Source: Hymenobacter sediminis
GTDB lineage: Bacteria > Bacteroidota > Bacteroidia > Cytophagales > Hymenobacteraceae
DNA length: 64,000 nucleotides
Assembly: GCF_003231285.1 (NCBI RefSeq)
Contig: NZ_QKNS01000009.1
Span: 173,338-237,337 of the forward strand
Reading direction: 5' to 3'
Numbering within the stretch: position 1 is the first letter of the stretch; every line of letters begins with the position of its first letter. Both the position numbers and the translations under genes were made by a program. The notes below the pieces were generated by a model. That model was given only the letters and a program-made list of their open reading frames with translations, made no database searches and was not told where the DNA came from. Positions 17,235 through 25,761 of this stretch are shown here, piece by piece.

Positions 17235-18529
17235 TGTACGGCTTGGTTGACTGCAATAACTTTTACGTGAGCTGTGAGCGGGCCTTTCAGCCCCGGTTGC
17301 TGGGCCGGCCCGTGGTGGTCTTGTCCAACAACGACGGCTGCATTATCTCCCGCTCCCAGGAGGCCAAGGAGTTAGGTCTGAAAATGGGCGAGCCCTACTT
17401 TCAGGTCAAGCCCATACTCCTGCGCCACGGGGTGCAGGTGTACTCGAGTAACTACGCCCTCTACGGGGATATGTCGCGGCGCGTGATGCACTATTTGGCC
17501 TCGGTAGCGCCGGAGATTGAAATCTACTCCATCGACGAGTGCTTTCTGGACTTGCACGGGCTGGAGCCCTACTGCGGCAACCTGGTGGAGCTGGTGGCCG
17601 AGTGGCGCCGGCAGATTGGCAAGCGCACCCACATTCCCGTCTGCATCGGCATTGCCCCCACCAAGACGTTGGCCAAGCTCGCCAACCGCCTAGCTAAGAA
17701 GCTGCCCGCCTCGAATGGGGTGCTCTATCTCGACACGGAGGAGCGCCGTCAGTGGGCCCTGGCGCAGACGCCGGTGGAGGACGTGTGGGGTATCGGGGGC
17801 CTGTATGCCCAAAAGCTACGGGCCCAGAGCATCCAGACGGCCGCGGAGTTGGCAGCCCAAAGCGAAGGCTGGGCCCGCAGGCAGCTGGGTGGGGTAGTAG
17901 GGGCGCGCCTGCTGCGCGAGCTGCAGGGCACGCCCTGCCAGCAGCTCGCCCCTAGTGAGGACGGCAGCCTCGCCCGGAAGAGCATTGCCTGCACCCGCAG
18001 CTTTGCAGGGCCCCTCTCGGAGTTTTCGGATCTGATGGCCGCGGTGGCGCACTTTGCCTCTAAGGCTGCCGAGAAGCTGCGGCGGCAAGGCTCAGCCGCT
18101 AATGTATTGACCGTGTTTATCAGCAAGAGCCGTTATGGCACGGAGCCCCCGCCGCACACGCACTCGGCGGTGATTACCCTGCCTACGGCCACAAGTGACA
18201 CGATCGAGCTGCTACGTTACGCCAGGACCGCGCTCAAGCGCATCTGGGAGCCGGGCGGGGGGTACAAAAAAGCAGGAGTCCTGCTCGACGGGCTGGAGCC
18301 CACTGGTCAGCAGCAACTCCTGCTCTTTGAGCCCAACGAGCAGGCCGAGCGTCGGGCCCAGCTCATGGCCGAGCTGGACAAGGTCAACCAGCGCTTTGGC
18401 GCTGGGGCCGTGCGCTTTGCTACGGCTATGCCGCGGGAGCGAGGTGTGGCTCCCTGGCAGGGGCAGCGCCAGTGGCAGACGCCAGCTTATACCACGCGCT
18501 GGGAGGATATGCTCTGTATTCGGGTGTAA
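17234..18529 (+). CDS. umuC: UmuC-like Y-family DNA polymerase (Pol V catalytic subunit)
   Basis: A 431-residue error-prone polymerase for translesion synthesis. The palm motif 'MYGLVDCNNFYVSCERAF' carries the first catalytic Asp, and 'IDECFLDL' carries the Asp-Glu pair. 'GIAPTKTLAKLANRLAKK' and the helix-hairpin-helix thumb 'VWGIGGLYAQKL' follow, then the little-finger domain and a C-terminal UmuC tail. I set the start at 17234, overlapping the umuD stop by 1 bp, instead of an upstream frame that runs through umuD. Forms an operon with umuD. Such pairs are often carried by integrated elements, consistent with the neighbouring integrase. Confidence 0.92.
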   Translation: MYGLVDCNNFYVSCERAFQPRLLGRPVVVLSNNDGCIISRSQEAKELGLKMGEPYFQVKPILLRHGVQVYSSNYALYGDMSRRVMHYLASVAPEIEIYSIDECFLDLHGLEPYCGNLVELVAEWRRQIGKRTHIPVCIGIAPTKTLAKLANRLAKKLPASNGVLYLDTEERRQWALAQTPVEDVWGIGGLYAQKLRAQSIQTAAELAAQSEGWARRQLGGVVGARLLRELQGTPCQQLAPSEDGSLARKSIACTRSFAGPLSEFSDLMAAVAHFASKAAEKLRRQGSAANVLTVFISKSRYGTEPPPHTHSAVITLPTATSDTIELLRYARTALKRIWEPGGGYKKAGVLLDGLEPTGQQQLLLFEPNEQAERRAQLMAELDKVNQRFGAGAVRFATAMPRERGVAPWQGQRQWQTPAYTTRWEDMLCIRV

Positions 18530-18659
18530 GTTCAGCCTAGTGGGTTGGGCGGCGCAGCATGTAGTGGAAGAGGCTCAGACCTGGATTTAGAGTAGAGGCA
18601 AATACTTCACCTGCAATACATACACCAGTCATGAGACTGGAGCGCTAGCAAACTATCCG

Positions 18660-19094
18660 TTAGCGGGTATAGGTCTGATCCACCTCCACCGCCGTAGCCT
18701 GGGGGATGGGGGAAGAGCTAACCGGTACACGAATACCATTGCTATCCAGGATGAGACGTCCGTTTACTAGGTGCGTATTTAAATCCAGCGTTCTACCCCC
18801 GTCGAAATGAAGCACGTTGTCCTGCCCGCGCGTGTAGGTAGAGACCGGATTAAGGGGCGCATTGTCCACAAAGTACTGCATCGTGTTCTCCGTGACGATC
18901 ATGTACTGCGATTTCAGGTCAAGGGACGTGCTGTCTGTAGCTAGCAGTTGCCCTGAGGCCGAGTAGAAGCGCACGGCGTAGCGATGGAGGTTCCAGCGGC
19001 CCGTGATATCGGGCGTGGGCTTCGCTTCATCTTTCTTACAGGCAGGCGTGAGCAGCGTCAGGCTTAGCAGGAGCAGGGGTAGGAGTCAATTCAT
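18660..19094 (-). pseudogene. Small lipoprotein with a stop at codon 3
   Basis: Reading from the ATG at 19092-19094 gives Met-Asn-stop, then an open frame LLPLLLLLSLTLLTPACKKDEAKPTP..., a lipoprotein signal peptide with lipobox LTPAC. Two neighbours start almost identically (MTRLLLPLLSLTLLTTACKK at 19646 and MYRLLPLLLSLTLLTAACKK at 21011), so codon 3 was very probably CGA (Arg) mutated to TGA. The rest, to 18660, is intact: about 120 residues, a lipocalin-like beta-rich protein ('DITGRWNLHRYAVRFYSASG'). It is probably not made, unless an internal start (GTG at 18972-18974) yields a cytoplasmic fragment. Confidence 0.6.
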
Positions 19095-19192
19095 AAGGGA
19101 GATAAAGAAGGGGCAAACGTGCCTTCTACCCACACCAGCGGCAGCTGCTGCTCGAAGCTAAGCAGGCGAAAGGTGGCTTGAGAGGTGGGCAT
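19091..19192 (-). CDS. 33-residue orphan ORF, possibly an N-terminal remnant
   Basis: A short frame MPTSQATFRLLSFEQQLPLVWVEGTF... ends in TGA overlapping the ATG of the lipoprotein pseudogene. The pattern 'EQQLPLVWVEGTF' resembles the start of short (about 80-residue) proteins frequent in Hymenobacter (from memory); here it would be truncated. The unnamed ORF at 23610 (EELPFLVDTTFPAG) has a similar shape. Low certainty. Confidence 0.3.
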   Translation of the reverse strand: MPTSQATFRLLSFEQQLPLVWVEGTFAPSLSPL

Positions 19193-19217
19193 GGGGCAAG
19201 CCGCGCGGAAGGTATTT

Positions 19218-19646
19218 CTATTTCCTTGTGAAGCGAGAGATCGTAACGGAATAGCCCTGCTGTTGAACCACTACTTTGTAGTGCAGGGTCAACTCCGTTT
19301 TCGTCAATTGGGCAATCGTCAACTTATAAGGATCGGGTGAGGGTTGGTCAGTAGCCAGGAGGTTCAGGTCATCCCCTTGCCGAGTGTAAGTGAAGTCACG
19401 CGTAGTGCCATCTTGCTTGACAGTGAGGGTAGAGCCGCTAAAGGAGTAGAGAGCAGGAGCTGCCAGCGTTAGCGGGCCGGATTCACTGCGCACGATACCA
19501 TCGGTATTGTAGCGGATAACTTCTTGGTAAGCCTGCTCTTGCCAGCTGCCTTCCAGCCCTGGTGTCGGCTCCGGCTGGGCGTTTTCTTTCTTACAGGCGG
19601 TAGTGAGCAGCGTCAGGCTCAACAGCGGGAGGAGAAGGCGAGTCAT
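19218..19646 (-). CDS. Lipocalin-like lipoprotein
   Basis: 142 residues, with a lipoprotein signal peptide (lipobox LTTACKK) and then an acidic/Pro linker and 'GLEGSWQEQAY', the start of a small beta barrel of the lipocalin-like type seen in many Bacteroidota lipoproteins. Paralog of the pseudogene at 18660-19094 and of 20556-21011; all three share the signal-peptide sequence and the G-x-W motif. Probably anchored in the outer or inner membrane facing the periplasm; no enzymatic motif is seen. Confidence 0.6.
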   Translation of the reverse strand: MTRLLLPLLSLTLLTTACKKENAQPEPTPGLEGSWQEQAYQEVIRYNTDGIVRSESGPLTLAAPALYSFSGSTLTVKQDGTTRDFTYTRQGDDLNLLATDQPSPDPYKLTIAQLTKTELTLHYKVVVQQQGYSVTISRFTRK

Positions 19647-19669
19647 AATAAGATGGAATAGAAGAGAGG

Positions 19670-20539
19670 TTACTGGGTCGGCCCGTTGTCCACTTTGGCC
19701 TCTAACGTCGCCTGCACCGAGGTTGGTACGCCCGAGAGCAAATCCAGGCCCGTGGCCGCCTCGATGGCATCGACACTCACGCGGTACTGGCCCCAGGAGG
19801 AGCTTACGCTGTTCTCATTCGGCGTGTCCACGGCAATGACGCGGGTGGAGCTGCTCACGCGGCGGGCATCGTCGTTGCCTACGGGCAGCACCACCACAAC
19901 TTTCCAGATGCGGGCGGGCACCGTGATGCGGCCATTATCCAGGGTAGAAGCGGGCCCGTTCGAGCCAACGCCGCCCTTACCGTAAGAGCCCATGATGACG
20001 TAGACTTCCTGCGTGGCCGAGACGAGCGTGCGGGTGTAGGCTTCCATATTATTCCAGGTGCGCTGGTTGTTGTTCGGGGCCTGGGGAATCATGTTGCTCA
20101 TCAGGAAGGTGGCCGAGTTGTCGGCCTCCGTGGCCGTGCGGGCGGCCGAGGGGCAGTTGTGGCCCCGGTCAAAGCCTGAGCCCGAGTAGCTGCTGCTCTG
20201 CACCTGGTACCAGCCGGAGGGCAGCGACGCATCGGCTCGGAAATCATCCTGGCGGTCGGCCGGGCCCAGGTCGGCTTGCTCCAGGTGCCAGCTCACCCAG
20301 TTGGGCGTGCCCCGGTCGCGGTGGTAGGAGAGGGTATACTGGTTTTTGAGCAGCAGGTAGTTGGTGGGCTTACTCGGGTCCACCGTCGCTCCGCTGGGAT
20401 TGCCCAGGGCTAGGTGCTGGCTCTCGGCGAGTACGGGGCCGGGAGTAGGGTCGTCGGTAGAGTCAGAGCCGCAGCTGGTGGCCAGGCTTAGCAGAGCAAG
20501 GGCCGCGAGCCGGCGAAAGGGGAAGCGGGAAAAAGGCAT
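19670..20539 (-). CDS. DNA/RNA non-specific endonuclease lipoprotein (NUC1 family)
   Basis: A beta-beta-alpha-metal nuclease of about 289 residues. The catalytic 'DRGHNCPSA' box, followed by 'FLMSNMIPQAPNNNQRTWNNME' with the metal-binding Asn, is diagnostic. A lipoprotein signal (FRRLAALALLSLATSC) precedes it, so the nuclease is exported and lipid-anchored, probably for scavenging or degrading extracellular nucleic acid. The start is the ATG at 20537-20539; the upstream extension overlaps the next gene. It sits between two paralogous lipocalin-like lipoproteins with short gaps, possibly as one operon. Confidence 0.85.
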   Translation of the reverse strand: MPFSRFPFRRLAALALLSLATSCGSDSTDDPTPGPVLAESQHLALGNPSGATVDPSKPTNYLLLKNQYTLSYHRDRGTPNWVSWHLEQADLGPADRQDDFRADASLPSGWYQVQSSSYSGSGFDRGHNCPSAARTATEADNSATFLMSNMIPQAPNNNQRTWNNMEAYTRTLVSATQEVYVIMGSYGKGGVGSNGPASTLDNGRITVPARIWKVVVVLPVGNDDARRVSSSTRVIAVDTPNENSVSSSWGQYRVSVDAIEAATGLDLLSGVPTSVQATLEAKVDNGPTQ

Positions 20540-20555
20540 GGTGAAAGGTAACACC

Positions 20556-21011
20556 TTACTGCCGCTCCAAGTGAATGGTGTGGTCAGTGCGCATGTCCGG
20601 AATGCCGTCAAGCCCATACTCTCCTATCAGATAGAGGTCCAGCTTGGTGGCGGTCAGCTTGCGGATCGTGTAGGACATAGCCGGCGGCTGGCACGTGAGC
20701 TGGTCGCCCGTTCGAACATAAGGCGTAGACCATACCATACAATTGATAGGACAAGCTTTTGAATTATAGTAGTGGATATCCGTGGTCGTAATCGTGTAGG
20801 ACGTGTAACCCATGGTTTCGAGGGGCTTGTAGGTGCCTACCAGCTTGCCCTGTCGGTCATAAAGCACCGTCTCGACGCTGAGCGTCTTCCAGTTGCCTTC
20901 CAGGGGGCCGGCAGCTTCTTGCGGCGACTCTGGTGCTGGGTCATTCTTCTCTTTCTTACAGGCTGCCGTGAGCAGCGTCAAGCTTAGCAGCAGGGGTAGT
21001 AGTCGATACAT
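20556..21011 (-). CDS. Lipocalin-like lipoprotein
   Basis: 151 residues from the ATG at 21009-21011, with signal peptide and lipobox LTAACKK, an acidic linker, and 'GPLEGNWKTLSVETVLYD' followed by beta-rich sequence with two Cys (KACPINCM). Third member of the local lipoprotein family (see 18660 and 19218). Its stop lies 16 bp before the nuclease gene start, so it is probably co-transcribed. An in-frame upstream extension (to 21140) overlaps the preceding gene and lacks a signal, so it is rejected. Confidence 0.6.
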   Translation of the reverse strand: MYRLLPLLLSLTLLTAACKKEKNDPAPESPQEAAGPLEGNWKTLSVETVLYDRQGKLVGTYKPLETMGYTSYTITTTDIHYYNSKACPINCMVWSTPYVRTGDQLTCQPPAMSYTIRKLTATKLDLYLIGEYGLDGIPDMRTDHTIHLERQ

Positions 21012-21042
21012 GAAACAGATAAAAGCTGTCCGACAGCGTTGC

Positions 21043-21531
21043 TTAAGTTGGATCTTCTTCCGTGACGCGCTGGACGGCGCGCAGCCACATGCGCGCTTCG
21101 GCAATATTATCGAACAGGTGCATGGCCAACTGGCCTTCAAAGCCCAGCAGCATGGACTGTGCTGATTGTGCGGCCAGCGACTCGGGACTCACGACCTGGG
21201 CAAAGTGGGTTAAGCCCTGAGCCACGGCACGCGGAGCCCAGTTAGAGACAACCCACTCCACGGTATGGTCCCAAGGGCCAATAACCTGGCGGTTGTCGTT
21301 GAGTAGGTAGGCGCACTTATTTTCCTGCAGGGGGTGCAGGCAGGCATCAGCCCCGATAATGATGCCCGTGTAGGTCTGGTAGCCGATCCAGTTATTATAG
21401 ACCCAATTGTTAGTAGCGTCGTATTCGGTGGTGAAATAGACCTTGCCGAAGCCGTTGATGAGTTGATGAGGCATTAGGTAAGCGGAACGGGGGACTAGGG
21501 AAATGAGAGAGGTAGGAGACAGTAGAGACAT
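21043..21531 (-). CDS. STAS/SpoIIAA-like protein of unknown function
   Basis: 162 residues with no signal peptide. The core ('FTTEYDATNNWVYNNWIGYQTYTGIIIGADACL... LTHFAQVVSPES... FDNIAEARMWLRAVQ') alternates strands and helices like a SpoIIAA/STAS domain and ends with the helix 'AEARMWLR' typical of that fold. Two more proteins in this tract (21654 and 24762) have the same organisation. In Hymenobacter these stand-alone domains are multicopy; their ligand is unknown. The start could also be the internal ATG of MPHQLINGFG. Confidence 0.5.
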   Translation of the reverse strand: MSLLSPTSLISLVPRSAYLMPHQLINGFGKVYFTTEYDATNNWVYNNWIGYQTYTGIIIGADACLHPLQENKCAYLLNDNRQVIGPWDHTVEWVVSNWAPRAVAQGLTHFAQVVSPESLAAQSAQSMLLGFEGQLAMHLFDNIAEARMWLRAVQRVTEEDPT

Positions 21532-21653
21532 AGTTAACCGTAGCAAAAGGGTACGGCCATGTACGAGAAGAAAACCCACATACTGCTGCTGGCGCCAATT
21601 CAAAGATGCTCAAAGTAGGCGCTAAGCTCAATTATGCCTGTTTTAAATTTTCC

Positions 21654-22076
21654 TTATTTACCTGCCCAAGGTGCCTTGGGGCCACAGGCCCAGGTACGCG
21701 CAGACTGCACATCGGCAAAGTGCCGGAATTCGATGTTTAGGAGTCGGAGAGGCGTGGTGTAGGCCTCATCCACCAGCATGCGGTTAAGCCGATCTTCGGA
21801 CTCGATCACTGCGAGCCGGCGCAGCCCACTAGTGGCTAAAGCGGGTATTATCTCGGCTCTAACCCAGTCCAGATCCTCTGTATTCAGCGGCCCGAGCCGA
21901 CGATCATCCGCTATCCAACTGTCGATCTGATGCTGTCGGACCAGGGACAGCCCTAGTAAGATGGCTATGCGGAAGTAGCCACTATCCACATGGTCACTCC
22001 AGACGGCTTCCAGCGTTCGGCATCCAATGTTGTGAAAATAGAAGCTTACGTGAGGATTTGCAGAAAGCAGGATCAT
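21654..22076 (-). CDS. STAS/SpoIIAA-like protein of unknown function
   Basis: 140 residues, cytosolic. 'VSFYFHNIGCRTLEAVWSDHVDSGYFRIAILLGLSLV' is followed by 'IDSWIADDRRLGPLNTEDLDWVRAEIIPAL' and 'RLAVIESEDRL... FADVQSARTWACG', the same strand-helix pattern and final Ala-Arg-x-Trp helix as the genes at 21043 and 24762. Probably a diverged paralog; function not known. Confidence 0.45.
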   Translation of the reverse strand: MILLSANPHVSFYFHNIGCRTLEAVWSDHVDSGYFRIAILLGLSLVRQHQIDSWIADDRRLGPLNTEDLDWVRAEIIPALATSGLRRLAVIESEDRLNRMLVDEAYTTPLRLLNIEFRHFADVQSARTWACGPKAPWAGK

Positions 22077-22180
22077 TGGATAAAGTAACAGTAGTAAGTT
22101 AATTCAGCTTCGCCGTCCTGTCACCTCCGCCTCTGCGGCGGCTGGATGGCGTAGTAAAATAAGTTGTGGGGCTTGACAGA

Positions 22181-22609
22181 TCAGTTCATCGCCTGGGCCA
22201 CTAGATAGGCGGGCTTGCCCTCCCGCAAGGGCGTTGTATCCAGATAGTACTTGAACGACACCTTCTGCTCTTGATTGGTGAAGAACATCGGGCCGTAATT
22301 CTTCTTGACTTCCGCCGCGATAAAGTCTGAAGCCTGCTGTAACTGTTGCTCTGGTACTTGCAGCAACACGGTGGAGCATTCGCCCTGCTCCAAAAGGTAG
22401 CCGATTATTCGGCCTTCTGGGGTCTTGAACAAGGTAATGTCCTGGTCCATCCCGTAGTAAGTTTGCTTGTGGCTAGCGACCGACTTTTTGACGTAGTCTG
22501 TGGGTTTATTCAAACAGTCTAGTTGCTGCTGCGTGATGATAGGAACTGGGTTAGGGGCAGTGGTGCAGCCCATTATTGCGCTGATCAGGATAGTAGCAAG
22601 TGCTTTCAT
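22181..22609 (-). CDS. Putative lipoprotein of unknown function
   Basis: 142 residues with a short lipoprotein signal (MKALATILISAIMGC) and a mature alpha/beta domain with two further Cys (QLDCLNKP and GECSTVLL). No family recognised. The stop is followed by about 100 bp without a gene. Confidence 0.5.
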   Translation of the reverse strand: MKALATILISAIMGCTTAPNPVPIITQQQLDCLNKPTDYVKKSVASHKQTYYGMDQDITLFKTPEGRIIGYLLEQGECSTVLLQVPEQQLQQASDFIAAEVKKNYGPMFFTNQEQKVSFKYYLDTTPLREGKPAYLVAQAMN

Positions 22610-22691
22610 TGGTTAGAAATATAGCCTTGACTTTTTAAAAGTAGTGATGAGGTAGGTGGCCTCTCCGGTTGTTTGTGAGGCCTGAACTGCT

Positions 22692-23054
22692 CTAGAGAAG
22701 AACAAAGGTCGTTGCACCAACGGCTCCGGATTTGGGCATGTAGTAGGTAGCCGTGTCGGAGGAGAAGTTGACGAGATTTCGCGTGCCTCGCACGACTTTA
22801 ATCCAGCCTGGGTATTCTCCCCGCCGGAGGATTACAGCGTCACCGGGCTGTAGGCGTTGGGTTGGGCGACCCGACAGGGTATCTTGGAGCCGACGGTACA
22901 GTACCGTTTTAGTGGCAAGCCGTAAGCCGCGAGGGTTCATCGTACCACGCAGAATTTGTCCCGTGTCAATTGGTTGCGGTGGAGCCTGTGGGCTGTGCTG
23001 AGCCCAAACGGTTGCTGGTGCGAGTAAGGCGGTAAACAGGAACAGTTGCTTCAT
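22692..23054 (-). CDS. Exported SH3-like protein
   Basis: 120 residues with a signal peptide (MKQLFLFTALLAPATVWA) and a Pro/Gln-rich start. 'RLQPGDAVILRRGEYPGWIKVVRG' resembles a bacterial SH3 domain. Periplasmic; function unknown. The gene is 18 bp downstream of the membrane-protein gene at 23073, probably co-transcribed. Confidence 0.5.
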   Translation of the reverse strand: MKQLFLFTALLAPATVWAQHSPQAPPQPIDTGQILRGTMNPRGLRLATKTVLYRRLQDTLSGRPTQRLQPGDAVILRRGEYPGWIKVVRGTRNLVNFSSDTATYYMPKSGAVGATTFVLL

Positions 23055-23072
23055 TAATTCAGTCTAATGTTA

Positions 23073-23513
23073 CTACCCCGCCGCCTCTCCAACTGCTGGC
23101 CGACGTAGTAGGTCGTGAATGATGAGAATGGCTACCCCCGTATTGATTAGATTAGTAACCAGCCCCAACAGACCACCCAGTAGATTATTTGAGTAGGATA
23201 GCCCATCTGCGTAGTTCAAAATGGCGAAGGCAAAAGACAGTAGAAATACCGTTCTGGCCAGCCAGTAGCCGTTGCGAATGCCGATGCTGATCAGCACAAC
23301 AGCTATAAGAAGCATGCCGGCGAGCATGGACCGTGCCTGTATACCTGCTCCAAGTACTGGTCTGTTATATAGAAAAGCACCAATAAAGCCCAATAAGCTG
23401 CTCAGAAAGTACAGGTTCGATGCCTTGACGTTGTTCTTGCGAGCTTTGAGGCGATAATGGCATCCTTTGCCTCGACAAGGGCGTCCCAGCTAGCTATCAG
23501 AGTCCATAGCATG
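23073..23513 (-). pseudogene. Small membrane protein, apparent frameshift near the N-terminus
   Basis: The frame 23073-23393 encodes about four TM helices (LGFIGAFLY, SMLAGMLLIAVVLISIGI, LARTVFLLSFAFAIL, LLGLVTNLINTGVAILII) but lacks an ATG. A second frame starting at the ATG 23511-23513 reads 'MLWTLIASWDALVEAKDAIIASKLAR' and then meets the first frame's 'KNNVKASNLYFLSSLLGF' after a one-base shift near 23433-23440. Joined, they make a plausible ~146-residue membrane protein. Alternatively, translation starts at the TTG 23391-23393. Confidence 0.4.
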
Positions 23514-23886
23514 TCAACTTCCTTGCGGAACACTGAAAGAAGGACTGGAGTGGCCATTAAAAAAGGGCATAGATACGCGTTTCAAATCTACCCTTTTTCC
23601 CGTGCTGCCATGATGCAAAAGCAGAAATACTACGCTCTGCAGGCCTTAGTCTGCGAAGAGTTGCCCTTTCTTGTGGATACTACCTTTCCCGCCGGCTACG
23701 GCCAGTAGTATGCCTCAACCTCCACACGTCTGGCGTACGTCAAACAGGGCAAAGCTGCCTTCCCACCGGTGCTTTCGATTTCGTTGCACCTACACCTGTC
23801 CTCCTAAGCCTTTTCCTACCTCTTCTCTTTCCCAATTCTCTCCTGTCTTATGAAACGCGTATACTGCTGGCCCATGAGTATACTCG
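23514..23886. other. Degenerate intergenic stretch
   Basis: Only short frames are present. One plus-strand frame from the ATG at 23610 reads MMQKQKYYALQALVCEELPF... and stops at 23708, but codons after the TAG continue in frame with protein-like sequence (YASTSTRLAYVKQGKAAF) to a TAA, so it may be a broken gene. Nothing else can be supported. Confidence 0.35.
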
Positions 23887-24180
23887 ATGCGATGGGTAGC
23901 GAACGACTTCGCATTGGAGAATAGGTACGTCATTTATGAGTGGATGCGGGCTGACTCGCAGATGGTAAAGGTCGAGCAGTGGCTGAAGCAGAAGCGTCAG
24001 CGCGGTTTTTGGGAGGGTGGCCCAAGGTCGGAAGCGTCGGGTGCGCCAGCGGCCGTGGATTCAGTGGCCGGCAGTGGGGAGGTGCAGCAGCAGATGCTCC
24101 AGGTGCTGGGTAGCTTGGACTGGAGCAAACCAGGGAAGAACGGGAGTCCATTCGCAAAGCTGCTCAGATACGATAAATAG
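23887..24180 (+). CDS. Hypothetical small protein
   Basis: 97 residues with no signal peptide. The first half is helical and basic ('MVKVEQWLKQKRQRGFW'), followed by an Ala/Ser/Gly-rich linker and 'LQVLGSLDWSKPGKNG'. An overlapping frame starting at 23850 (MKRVYCWPMSILDAMG...) ends inside it, so the true start is uncertain. No family recognised. Confidence 0.3.
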   Translation: MRWVANDFALENRYVIYEWMRADSQMVKVEQWLKQKRQRGFWEGGPRSEASGAPAAVDSVAGSGEVQQQMLQVLGSLDWSKPGKNGSPFAKLLRYDK

Positions 24181-24261
24181 GTGTTCAGGTCCTAATCTGA
24201 ACGTTTGGTGTTATTCAGCAGTATATAGAGTTAACTGTATTAACTTAAGTTATTCACTGCT

Positions 24262-24552
24262 ATGGTTTTACTAGAAGATAGTTTGCGCAGTGAGTTTGAT
24301 GTGGTCATGAACCCGCTCCGCACCATGGGGTGGTGGATAGAGCTAGATTATCGAGAGCAAGGCACCGTGAAGATCTTTGCTAATTTTAACGGGATGAACA
24401 ATCTGGTGTATTCCGCCCTTCCAGCCCCAACTGGTTTTCCTTATACCCTAGCCGACTACAGACGCTGGTTTAGTAGTTGCGCTACCCTTCTGGCAAAGGC
24501 ACAACGAGAAGCTTTCCCTTCCACGGTAGGTAGGTTTACTATCCAGTCGTAG
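24262..24552 (+). CDS. Hypothetical small protein
   Basis: 96 residues, Trp/aromatic-rich ('MGWWIELDYREQGTVKIFANFNGMNN', 'YTLADYRRWFSSCATLL'), with no signal peptide or known motif. AT-rich upstream sequence could hold its promoter. Function unknown. Confidence 0.4.
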   Translation: MVLLEDSLRSEFDVVMNPLRTMGWWIELDYREQGTVKIFANFNGMNNLVYSALPAPTGFPYTLADYRRWFSSCATLLAKAQREAFPSTVGRFTIQS

Positions 24553-24761
24553 CTGCATGATTACCTGTCCAGAAAAGTGTGTTAAAAACAGCCCCATAAG
24601 CGCAGGTTTTCGGGGCTATTTTGCGAGGGGCAAAACTGTTCGGAAACAGGTTTCTTGCTAGTCGGTGGAGGTGTTTAGATTATCTATTTAAGTGAGAGTA
24701 CCATCAAACCCTACAAGTGGTTGGTGATGGCATAATGCAGCGGCGGAAGGCAACGTAAGTT

Positions 24762-25289
24762 TCAAGCTAGATGATTGCGCCCGTCCTTGTAAGCGCGCCC
24801 ACCACGGTCGGCGAGTACGAGTTGGGGTAGCTGCGGCAAATGGTAAGGCGGCTGGTCTGCCTGATCAGAAGCGCACTGGTAGAAGGGAAAGGCAGCGTTC
24901 TGCAGCCAGTCGTAAGCGCCGGCCAGATGATCGAACACGACCACACTAGGTTGTGGGGTAGTCCGAAGCACAGTCAAGAGCTCGTCCTTGGTCGCCCAAT
25001 CCGCCGCATTCACCCAGGCAATGGCGCAGATGCCCTGTTGGGCCAGCGAGGGCAAGTAGCTTTGGCTGACCCAGTGGCCAATGCCATCCCAGCCATCCAG
25101 GGCCTGGCTGCTGTCGCAGAGCAGCTTTTGCACGCGGAAGATGCGGACAAAGCGCAGCAGCAGCGAGAAGCTAGCCAGCGAGGAAACGACGTCTTGCTTG
25201 TCGCGCCATTCCACGTAGAGCCACCGATTCTCAGAATCGTAGCTGACGGCAAAGGGAGGCGTATCTAAGAGTACACGAGCAGGTTGCAT
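24762..25289 (-). CDS. STAS/SpoIIAA-like protein of unknown function
   Basis: 175 residues. 'FAVSYDSENRWLYVEWRDKQDVVSSLASFSLLLRFV' begins the domain, followed by 'KLLCDSSQALDGWDGIGHWVSQSYLPSLAQQGICAIAWV' and the final helix 'HLAGAYDWLQ'. Same architecture as 21043-21531 (strand 'YD..N.W.Y..W', then helix-strand repeats). Probably binds a small ligand or partner; no enzyme motif is seen. Confidence 0.5.
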   Translation of the reverse strand: MQPARVLLDTPPFAVSYDSENRWLYVEWRDKQDVVSSLASFSLLLRFVRIFRVQKLLCDSSQALDGWDGIGHWVSQSYLPSLAQQGICAIAWVNAADWATKDELLTVLRTTPQPSVVVFDHLAGAYDWLQNAAFPFYQCASDQADQPPYHLPQLPQLVLADRGGRAYKDGRNHLA

Positions 25290-25450
25290 ATTCTTCCGTA
25301 CGCCCTTGCCTGTGCGGTGTTATACGGAAAAGTAAGTGCGGGCTTATAGAATGACATCCGTGTTTTCCCCAGAGCGGAAAATGTACTCAAGAGAGCATCC
25401 TAATGCCAGTAGGTAGCCGCAGACAAGTAGTATGATTTGCCACTCAAAAA

Positions 25451-25485
25451 GAAAAGCTCCTTAGCAGTGCGCCAAGGGGCTTTTC
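25451..25485. terminator. Terminator-like hairpin
   Basis: GAAAAGCTCCTT and AAGGGGCTTTTC pair with one G-U; A-rich before, T-rich after. Confidence 0.65.
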
Positions 25486-25693
25486 TTTGGTCTTGTAGGA
25501 AGTTGAATTCTCAGCAGCTCTACTGTTTGTTTCTGCTTTTAAGGTCATGCAGAACCTAGTTTTAGACAAAGACGTCCGCCACCAGATCGGCTACCACTTA
25601 AATCAAGAATCCACTTTAACGACTATTAACGAGGATTTTTCTTGTAAAAGCTGCTTCCGGGTGAGGACGGCTCTTTCATCCTAGCTATCTGAT

Positions 25694-25761
25694 TTCCTAC
25701 TTTAAAAACAGAGGCGGCTGTTCCGATACTAGAACAGCCGCCTCTGTTTTTAAAGTAGGAA
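25694..25761. terminator. Long bidirectional hairpin after the bestrophin gene
   Basis: Perfect 30-bp arms with an 8-base loop; the A5/T5 tracts lie inside the stem. It sits 14 bp beyond the bestrophin stop codon. Confidence 0.8.

Noticed and set aside
19086..19088. TGA at codon 3 of the lipoprotein as a selenocysteine codon
   Set aside because: Paralogs have Arg there, the position is inside a signal peptide, and no SECIS-like hairpin follows.
20540..20617. N-terminal extension of the nuclease gene to 20617
   Set aside because: It overlaps the preceding lipoprotein gene and would place the lipoprotein signal in the interior.
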